12,033 bases of DNA from Lachnoclostridium sp. UBA1434. Its GTDB lineage: Bacteria; Bacillota; Clostridia; Lachnospirales; Lachnospiraceae. The notes under the pieces were generated by a model. The model did not search any database. It was not told the origin of the DNA and worked only from the letters and a program-made list of their open reading frames with translations. The stretch covers positions 7,292-19,324 of the forward strand of contig DCTS01000051.1 of NCBI GenBank assembly GCA_002329645.1, in the 5' to 3' direction. A program made the position numbers and the translations under genes. Below are positions 6,910 to 12,033 of the stretch, one piece after another; position 1 is the first letter of the stretch; each line of letters opens with the position of its first letter.

Positions 6910-8139
6910 TTAGAATCTTACACGTATGACGTTAAGAAGGCCTTCCATCCTCTCCTTCTTTTCCTTCATATCCTTTTCTTTTATTAACGGTGTTATGAAT
7001 GCATACTCACCCTCCACAACGCAGTCAAGGGGTTCAATATCTCCGAATAATTCCCGTGCCTTATCCAAGTGCGCTTTAAGGTCCCTGCCGCCGGAAACTG
7101 ATGCCCTGACAAAGAATCTGTGCTCAACCAGGTCTATATCTGCAAGCTCCAGCTTCCTGCTGCTCCAGATGGTCCAGATGTTTTTACCAAGATGCTTGGC
7201 GGCATCAACTATATCCGCAACTACCGCACTTGCAGTGGGAAGCTTTCCTGCGCCGCTCCCATAGAACATGACATCTCCTATAACATTGCCGCGGACGAAT
7301 ATTCCGTTAAACACGTCATTTACACTGTATAAAGGATGATTTGCCTTAATCATAACAGGTGCAACCATGGCATACACACATTCATCATTCTCCTTAATGC
7401 TTGTGGCAAACAGCTTAATCCTTGCACCTATTGACTTTGCATATTTAATATCCTTGTCCGATATTTTTGATATGCCTTCCGTATATATATCCTCAAAATC
7501 CACCTGCATGCCAAAAGCCAGTGACGACAGGATTGCTATCTTACGGCAGGAATCATGTCCGTCTATATCGGCGGAAGGGTCCCTTTCGGCATATCCCATA
7601 CTCCTGGCGTCGTTAAGAGCGGCCTCAAAATCCATACCGCTGTCACTCATCTTTGACAGTATATACTTAGTTGTTCCATTCAATATCCCCGTTATTTCAA
7701 CTATCTCGTCGGCAGTTAGGGATTGGTTTAAAGGCCGTATGATAGGAATTCCCCCGCCGACACTTGCTTCAAACAGGAAGTTAAGATCCCTCTCCTTGGC
7801 CATGTCAATCAGCGTTGCCCCATGCTTGGCAACAAGCTCCTTATTGGAGGTTATTACGCTCTTACCCATAAGAAGCGCCTTCTTAACAAATGTATAGGCA
7901 GGTTCTACTCCTCCCATAACCTCGACTACTATTTTAACCTCGGGATCATTAAGAATAATATCCACATCATGCACCAATATATCCATAACGGGATCCCCGG
8001 GAAATTCTCTTATATCCAGCACATACTTCACGGCAATTTTGTCTCCTGCCCTTTTCTTAATGCTGTCTCCGTTCGTATTAAGCACCTCCACGACTCCTGA
8101 GCCGATTGTGCCATATCCAAGAACTGCAATGTTAATCAT
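6910..8139 (-). CDS. hom: Homoserine dehydrogenase
   Basis: NAD(P)H-dependent reduction of aspartate semialdehyde to homoserine, the branch point to threonine and methionine. The 409-residue protein shows the Rossmann motif GYGTIGSG (8-15), TSNKELVAKHG (97-107), the substrate-domain segments ASVGGGIPIIRPL (125-137) and GILNGTTKYIL (151-161), and the catalytic region GYAERDPSADIDGHD through Lys200. The C-terminal part (about 338-409) sits where an ACT domain belongs but lacks the usual RPGVL-type ligand loop, so its own feedback site may be altered. I chose the ATG at 8139 because GGAGG lies five bases ahead of it; the in-frame ATG at 8151 overlaps that site. It is 57 bases after the ACT protein gene. 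Confidence 0.97.
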   Translation of the reverse strand: MINIAVLGYGTIGSGVVEVLNTNGDSIKKRAGDKIAVKYVLDIREFPGDPVMDILVHDVDIILNDPEVKIVVEVMGGVEPAYTFVKKALLMGKSVITSNKELVAKHGATLIDMAKERDLNFLFEASVGGGIPIIRPLNQSLTADEIVEITGILNGTTKYILSKMSDSGMDFEAALNDARSMGYAERDPSADIDGHDSCRKIAILSSLAFGMQVDFEDIYTEGISKISDKDIKYAKSIGARIKLFATSIKENDECVYAMVAPVMIKANHPLYSVNDVFNGIFVRGNVIGDVMFYGSGAGKLPTASAVVADIVDAAKHLGKNIWTIWSSRKLELADIDLVEHRFFVRASVSGGRDLKAHLDKARELFGDIEPLDCVVEGEYAFITPLIKEKDMKEKKERMEGLLNVIRVRF

Positions 8140-8196
8140 AAAATCCTCCATTCATCGTTATAAACTCATGTCTTATCAGGTTGTATTACAGAATAA

Positions 8197-8637
8197 TTAT
8201 TCCCTGGCAAGTATCTTGACATAATGTATTCCTTCCAGGGTTTCTATGGCTTCCATCATCACAGGAATACCTTCGGTTTGAGGAAGTATCTCTATACTCA
8301 ATGTCAATAAAGCTATACCGTTGACAGGTATGCTTTGATGGATTGTAAGGATATTGGCCTCGCTCCTGGCAACCTGGTTTAATACCTTTGACAGCAAACC
8401 GGGACGATCATCCATTTGAAGCATAAAGGTTATTGTCTTTCCCCTGGTGTTTTCATAAAAGGGAAATATATCATCCTTGTACTTATAGAAGGAGCTCCTG
8501 CTGATATCTACAGCTTCCGTTGCTTCCTGAACCGTCATAACACGTTCGGAATCCAGCAGCCTTTTTGCCTCAACAACCTTAAGAAGCACCTCCGGTAATG
8601 CCTTCTTCTTAACCAAAAAATACTGCTCCCCGTTCAT
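8197..8637 (-). CDS. UPF0735 family ACT domain protein (PheB-like)
   Basis: A 146-residue protein with an N-terminal helix-turn-helix-like segment (about 33-56, VQEATEAVDISRSSFYKYKD) and a C-terminal ACT domain (about 69-146). The ACT part has the ligand-loop sequence DDRPGLLSKVLNQVA (76-90) and NILTIHQ. The LPEVLLKVVEAKRLL opening and the SRSSFYKYKDDIFPF block match the family of Bacillus subtilis YszB/PheB, whose biochemical role is not settled. As first gene of the operon with homoserine dehydrogenase and aspartate kinase, a role as an amino acid sensor for that pathway is a reasonable inference. The start is the ATG at 8637, preceded by AAGGAGG at six bases. A longer open frame upstream spans the promoter and leader and is not coding. 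Confidence 0.88.
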   Translation of the reverse strand: MNGEQYFLVKKKALPEVLLKVVEAKRLLDSERVMTVQEATEAVDISRSSFYKYKDDIFPFYENTRGKTITFMLQMDDRPGLLSKVLNQVARSEANILTIHQSIPVNGIALLTLSIEILPQTEGIPVMMEAIETLEGIHYVKILARE

Positions 8638-8714
8638 ACAATCCCTCCTTTTGAAAACTGCAATATACCCCTTTATGTATGTATAACAAATACAATTGTC
8701 CTTGATAGAAAGAA

Positions 8715-8743
8715 ATCTTAACACATATTTATACATTATGCAA
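8715..8743 (-). promoter_or_regulatory. Promoter of the ACT-hom-apgM-lysC operon
   Basis: TTGCAT (plus-strand 8738-8743) is followed after 17 bases by TAAGAT (8715-8720), preceded by TGT to form an extended -10. A start near 8708 leaves a leader of about 70 bases, too short for a T-box or lysine riboswitch. The leader contains a small inverted repeat TGTAT-TTGTT-ATACA. The rest of the 314-base gap 8638-8951 holds the terminator of the ABC operon, a 14-base AT palindrome (8826-8839) and AT-rich sequence with no gene. Confidence 0.6.
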
Positions 8744-8849
8744 TACTCTTTTGTTTTGACTGCAGGAATATAAAGCATTTTGTTACATATGCCATAATCA
8801 AGGCGGAAATATGTATAATAATTGTATTATATATATAATGAGTAAGAAT

Positions 8850-8898
8850 TTAATAAAAATACGCATGTTATCAGGTATTAGCCTGCATATAACATGCG
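8850..8898 (-). terminator. Rho-independent terminator of the ABC transporter operon
   Basis: On the minus strand CGCATGTTAT (plus 8889-8898) pairs perfectly with ATAACATGCG (plus 8862-8871), and the inner CAGG/CCTG adds four pairs around loop CTAATA. The stem is followed by TATTTTTATT. It lies 53 bases after the ATPase stop codon and separates the importer operon from the next promoter. Confidence 0.85.
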
Positions 8899-8951
8899 CA
8901 AATATTAATTCATTTATAAGTTATTAATAATGGCGTTTTCAATTCCTGTTA

Positions 8952-9674
8952 TCATAATATCTTGGAAAGAAACTCCTTCAGCCTCGGATTTTCAGGATCT
9001 GTAAAAAAAGCATCCGGCTTGTTCTGCTCCACGATTTTTCCTTCATCCATGAACAGGACACGGGTAGCCACCTTTTGTGCAAATCTCATTTCATGGGTCA
9101 CTACAACCATGGTCATTCCTTCCTCGGCAAGCTGTGCCATCAGGTCCAGCACCTCACCCACCATCTCGGGATCAAGAGCTGAGGTCGGTTCGTCAAAGAG
9201 CATGACATCAGGATTCATTGCAAGGGATCTGATTATTGCAATCCTCTGCTTCTGCCCGCCTGAAAGCTGGTTCGGATATGCATTCGCCTTATCAAGAAGC
9301 CCTATTCGTTTAAGCAGCTTGTCAGCTGCCATGTCTGCTTCAGACTTCGACATGAGCTTAAGCTGAACCGGGGCCAGTGTTATATTTTGACGCACGGAAA
9401 GATGAGGGAACAGATTAAATTGCTGAAACACCATTCCCATCTTCTGTCTAATCTTGTTTATGTTGGTTTTTTTATCAGTGAGCTTTATCCCTTCAAACCA
9501 GATTTCACCCTCGGTGGGAACCTCAAGCATATTCAGGCACCTTAAGAAAGTGGATTTACCGGATCCGGAGGGCCCGATAACCACAACCTTCTCTCCCTTT
9601 TCAATCCTTTCATCAATTCCGTTTAATACCATATGTTCTCCGAAGGCTTTCTTTAAACACTTAATGTCTATCAC
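8952..9674 (-). CDS. Polar amino acid ABC transporter, ATP-binding protein
   Basis: Cytoplasmic ATPase of a GlnQ/HisP-type importer, 240 residues, the standard size. Walker A is GPSGSGKST (34-42), the Q-loop is in MVFQQFNLFPHLSV (81-94), the signature is LSGGQKQR (137-144), Walker B is VMLFDE (157-162) followed by PTSALDPE, and the switch His is 194 in VVTHEM. It energises uptake by the permease encoded just upstream. I chose the GTG at 9674, ten bases after AAAGGAGG and overlapping the permease end by 14 bases, which suggests coupled translation. The in-frame ATG at 9695 precedes that ribosome binding site and is less likely. Confidence 0.95.
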   Translation of the reverse strand: MIDIKCLKKAFGEHMVLNGIDERIEKGEKVVVIGPSGSGKSTFLRCLNMLEVPTEGEIWFEGIKLTDKKTNINKIRQKMGMVFQQFNLFPHLSVRQNITLAPVQLKLMSKSEADMAADKLLKRIGLLDKANAYPNQLSGGQKQRIAIIRSLAMNPDVMLFDEPTSALDPEMVGEVLDLMAQLAEEGMTMVVVTHEMRFAQKVATRVLFMDEGKIVEQNKPDAFFTDPENPRLKEFLSKIL

Positions 9675-10395
9675 CTTTTGCAAGCCTCCTTTCAAATATG
9701 GACAACAGCTTTGATAAGCCCAAAACCATTACAAGGTAGCAGACTGCCGTTATCATCAGCGGCGGAAGTATCACCCAAGTCCTTGAGCCTATATACTGCG
9801 CGGCCTTTGTAAGGTCGGTAACGGCTATTACGCCTGCAATGCTGGTCTCCTTTATCAGGGTTATGAATTCATTGCCCAGGGCGGGAAGTATGTTTCTGAC
9901 AGCCTGGGGAAGTATTATCCTTAACATGGTCTGCATATAATTGAGCCCAAGGGAGCGGCCTGCCTCCATCTGGCCCTTATCAATGGATTCAATGCCTGCC
10001 CTGATAATCTCGGCCACATAAGCCCCCGAATTGATTCCGAAGCATACGGCTCCGACAACCAGCTCGTTGGTGTCCCTGGCTCTGAATATCAGGTTGTATA
10101 TGATTAAGAGCTGAACCATAAGGGGTGTTCCCCTGATTACATTAATGTACGCATTGCAAATGTTTATAAGCCATTTCTTTTTGTAATTCGTTGAGGTTAC
10201 CTTAACCACCGCCACTATTATTCCGATTGCCGTACCTAAAAGAATTGCAAAGAAGGATATAAGCAAAGTTATCTTTAGTCCTTCCAGATACGCCAAATAT
10301 CTTTTATCGGGAATTAAGGCATCATAATAAGACTGGTACACATCCTGCACCCAGCCTGCAAAAGAAGTAAAGACATCCTGTATCCAGCGGCCCAA
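9661..10395 (-). CDS. Polar amino acid ABC transporter, permease protein
   Basis: Membrane subunit of the importer, about 244 residues, of the HisM/GlnP type. After a polar N-terminus of about 40 residues come several hydrophobic segments (about 41-65, 90-106, 111-131, 177-195, 208-230). The EAA loop that contacts the ATPase is visible as EAGRSLGLNYMQTMLRIILP (144-163). RGTPLMVQLL (88-97) and INSGAYVAEIIRAG (121-134) are family hallmarks. No upstream ATG exists; the best start is TTG at 10395 with AGGGGG seven bases ahead, so the first residues are uncertain. Only one permease is present, so a homodimer is expected. Confidence 0.93.
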   Translation of the reverse strand: MGRWIQDVFTSFAGWVQDVYQSYYDALIPDKRYLAYLEGLKITLLISFFAILLGTAIGIIVAVVKVTSTNYKKKWLINICNAYINVIRGTPLMVQLLIIYNLIFRARDTNELVVGAVCFGINSGAYVAEIIRAGIESIDKGQMEAGRSLGLNYMQTMLRIILPQAVRNILPALGNEFITLIKETSIAGVIAVTDLTKAAQYIGSRTWVILPPLMITAVCYLVMVLGLSKLLSIFERRLAKGDRH

Positions 10396-10455
10396 AACCC
10401 TGCCCCCTTTTTATTAGTGTCAACCAATAATGTCAGCTATCTTAATTAATATAAT

Positions 10456-10480
10456 AGGAGGCTGTTTATAACAGCCCCCT
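10456..10480 (-). other. Stem-loop between binding-protein and permease genes
   Basis: AGGGGGCTGTT pairs with AACAGCCTCCT over 11 bases with one G-U and a three-base loop. It starts 11 bases after the binding-protein stop codon. The downstream sequence ATTATATTAATT is not a clean U-run, so it is likely a partial terminator or 3' mRNA stabiliser that keeps binding protein in excess over permease and ATPase, as is known for such operons. Confidence 0.7.
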
Positions 10481-10491
10481 GACTTGGTGAA

Positions 10492-11280
10492 TTACTTGCT
10501 CGTATGCTTGGCAAAAAACTCATCAATCTTGCCGTCATCCTTAAGCTGCTTGATAACCTTGTTTATTTCATCCAAAAGCTCGGTATTGCCCTTATCAACC
10601 GCAATTGCATATTTATCCTCAAATAAAACTCCGTCAAGTATTGTAAGTTCAGGATTGGCTGCAACCATTTCCTGTGCCGGGAATTCATCCATAACTATGC
10701 AGTCGATCTTGCCGTTCTTCAGATCCTCGGCAGCCTGGGCAAACTTGGTGTAACGTTTGATTTCTTTGGCATCTGTGTTTTCTTCCACCCAGAAATCGGC
10801 TATGTTGCCCTGTTGAACACCTATTATCTTGCCATCCAGGTCATCTATATCGGCAACAGCAGGAGCCTCCTTATTGACTACCACAACCTCGGTGGAATCT
10901 ATATAGTCAATAGAAAAATCCATAACCTTGGCTCTTTCTTCGTCCACTGATACGGCTGCTGCAACAAAGTCAACCTTGCCGTTCTGGACAGCCATCAGCG
11001 CACCGTCAAAATCCATGTTTTTAATTACCAGCTCCTTGCCGAGATGCTCAGCAATAGCATTGGCTATGTCAATATCTACTCCTACTATCTCATTGCCTTC
11101 CATATATTCATATGGAGCAAATCCGGCCTCTGTTCCGACTATGATCGTATCTGCATCGCCTTCAATATCAGCTTCCTTGCTGCCTGTATCAGCCTCTTTT
11201 TCCTTCTTCGACCCGCATGCAACAACTGCTGCCGCAAGCAATAAAAATAACATTATCAGCCCTATTTTTCTTTTCATCAT
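10492..11280 (-). CDS. Polar amino acid ABC transporter, substrate-binding lipoprotein
   Basis: Extracellular solute-binding protein of family 3, 262 residues. A lipoprotein signal peptide is clear: MMKRK, a hydrophobic core, then VVAC with lipidated Cys22, followed by a charged Lys/Glu/Asp linker (25-43). The mature domain starts IIVGTEAGFAPYEYMEGNEI (46-65) and continues GVDIDIANAIAEHLGK; FDGALMAVQNGKVDF and DCIVMDEFPAQ are typical of polar amino acid binders. The exact ligand cannot be told. The start ATG has GGGAGG seven bases upstream. It follows cheW by only 12 bases and precedes the permease by 96 bases containing a stem-loop. Confidence 0.95.
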   Translation of the reverse strand: MMKRKIGLIMLFLLLAAAVVACGSKKEKEADTGSKEADIEGDADTIIVGTEAGFAPYEYMEGNEIVGVDIDIANAIAEHLGKELVIKNMDFDGALMAVQNGKVDFVAAAVSVDEERAKVMDFSIDYIDSTEVVVVNKEAPAVADIDDLDGKIIGVQQGNIADFWVEENTDAKEIKRYTKFAQAAEDLKNGKIDCIVMDEFPAQEMVAANPELTILDGVLFEDKYAIAVDKGNTELLDEINKVIKQLKDDGKIDEFFAKHTSK

Positions 11281-11292
11281 AAAATTTCCTCC

Positions 11293-11754
11293 CTATACGG
11301 CATACTGACGGGCATTAATGCCCTTTAGCTCTTCTTCGGACAGTATTTTGTCAGGATCAAGCTGGATGATTAGCTGACCTTCCAGGTTGATTACATTTTT
11401 CATGTATGAGGTATTCTTATCCTTGGCTATCGGAGGCGCAGCATATATCTGTTCTGCCTCAATCTCTGATATCCCTTCCATCCTGTCCGCTTCATATGCA
11501 ACCTTTAAGCCGTTAGAATGCACAATAAGCAATATGGTATCGTTATCCGGCTCCTTATATCCGAGGCTGAATTTGGTGCGTAAATCATATACCGGAAGCC
11601 TTTCTCCACGCAGATTAATTATGCCCTTTACATTTTCAGGTGCATCTGCCATTTTATCGGCAGGAATATAGTTCTCTACGGTTATAACATTTTGAATGTC
11701 AAGGGAATACCTGTTGTCACCGAGCAGAAATATTACCTGTTTGGTACCTGCCAT
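11293..11754 (-). CDS. cheW: CheW-like chemotaxis coupling protein
   Basis: A 153-residue single CheW domain. CheW scaffolds couple methyl-accepting chemoreceptors to the CheA kinase at the membrane. KQVIFLLGDNRYSLDIQNVITV (5-26) and the hallmark GIINLRGERLPVYDLRTKF (44-62) are seen, with KNVINLEGQLIIQLDPDKIL near the C-terminus. There is no receiver or histidine kinase domain, so it is CheW rather than CheV or CheA. It begins 15 bases after the prfB stop with AAGGAGGAGG just upstream, and ends 12 bases before the amino acid binding protein gene. No other chemotaxis gene is in view, so it may be a duplicated or specialised CheW. The symbol reflects the domain, not a proven role. Confidence 0.93.
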   Translation of the reverse strand: MAGTKQVIFLLGDNRYSLDIQNVITVENYIPADKMADAPENVKGIINLRGERLPVYDLRTKFSLGYKEPDNDTILLIVHSNGLKVAYEADRMEGISEIEAEQIYAAPPIAKDKNTSYMKNVINLEGQLIIQLDPDKILSEEELKGINARQYAV

Positions 11755-11769
11755 AAAACCTCCTCCTTA

Positions 11770-12033
11770 TTAAGGCTGCTGATTATTTTGCGCATTCCAT
11801 TTCAGATATGCGTTGATGAACGGATCCAGATTACCGTCCAGAACCCCGGCAGCATTGCCCACCTCTTCATTAGTCCTGTGGTCTTTAACCATGGTATATG
11901 GCTGCAGTACGTATGAGCGGATCTGGTTGCCCCATCCTATCTCCTTGACTTCGCCCCGTATACCTGAGATCTTCTCCATGTTTTCCTGCTGCTTTATCAG
12001 ATACAGCTTTGCCTTCAGCATCTGCATGGCCTT
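11770..12033 (-). CDS. prfB: Peptide chain release factor 2, C-terminal part (5' end beyond window)
   Basis: The last 87 codons of a class I release factor. The frame is open through the right edge of the window. KAMQMLKAKLY, GEVKEIGWGNQIRSYVLQPY and MVKDHRTNEEVGN followed by DGNLDPFINAYL are the well-known C-terminal blocks of RF2; RF1 has a different sequence here (the KDHRT...G.LD.FI pattern is RF2). RF2 recognises UGA and UAA stop codons. The SPF and GGQ motifs and any programmed +1 frameshift site near the start lie outside the window. Downstream cheW is close enough for translation coupling. Confidence 0.95.
   Translation of the reverse strand, partial: KAMQMLKAKLYLIKQQENMEKISGIRGEVKEIGWGNQIRSYVLQPYTMVKDHRTNEEVGNAAGVLDGNLDPFINAYLKWNAQNNQQP

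Noticed and set aside
8638..8708. T-box, lysine or threonine-attenuator leader ahead of the aspartate-family operon
   Set aside because: The leader from the predicted start is only about 70 bases and shows no terminator hairpin, T-box motif or conserved lysine riboswitch core.
8638..8778. N-terminal extension of the ACT protein frame up to 8778
   Set aside because: It covers the predicted promoter and leader, and AAGGAGG lies just before the ATG at 8637, which also matches the family N-terminus.
1..12033. CRISPR arrays, tRNA genes, insertion sequences, prophage or defence genes
   Set aside because: No regularly spaced repeats, no tRNA cloverleaf, no transposase or integrase motif seen on either strand; the window is ordinary chromosomal gene content.

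Overview
The window looks like chromosomal DNA from a low-to-mid GC Gram-positive anaerobe of the class Clostridia. This rests on the strong AAGGAGG-type ribosome binding sites, the AT-rich -35/-10 promoters, a lipoprotein-type substrate-binding protein, an FMN riboswitch of Firmicutes type, and the gene content (Tex, UPF0735 ACT protein, stand-alone CheW). A cluster III or Lachnospiraceae-like clostridium is plausible, but species cannot be fixed from the sequence. All ten complete genes and one partial gene read on the minus strand, so transcription runs from position 12033 towards position 1. I see no tRNA, rRNA, CRISPR array, transposase or phage gene.

In transcription order, region 1 (12033-8850) is a compact run: the 3' end of prfB (release factor 2), a single-domain CheW, and a polar amino acid ABC importer (lipoprotein binding protein, permease, ATPase). 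Gaps are 12-15 bases at prfB/cheW/binding protein. A stem-loop lies between binding protein and permease, and the permease and ATPase overlap. A good intrinsic terminator at 8850-8898 closes the unit.

Region 2 (8750-4387) is an aspartate-family amino acid operon with its own promoter: UPF0735 ACT protein, homoserine dehydrogenase, an ApgM-type phosphomutase that may be the missing homoserine kinase, and aspartate kinase. The aspartate kinase carries a strong internal ribosome binding site predicted to give a separate regulatory beta chain, as known for Bacillus subtilis LysC. No threonine synthase or classical ThrB is in view.

Region 3 (4353-1931) is tex, with its own promoter and an unusual basic linker of about 80 residues before the S1 domain. 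It is followed by a compact structured element of unknown role (1840-1890).

Region 4 (1755-179) is a two-gene unit with its own promoter: a PII-like small protein and a CPA-family cation:proton antiporter with an Asp-Asp pair. The pairing suggests a ligand-controlled transporter. Region 5 (160-1) is a promoter followed by an FMN riboswitch that runs off the left edge and must control a flavin gene outside the window.

Most of the content is recognisable housekeeping. The least explained parts are the PII-like/antiporter pair, the orphan CheW in an amino acid importer operon, the ApgM-like gene in a threonine operon, the Tex linker and the structured element after tex.
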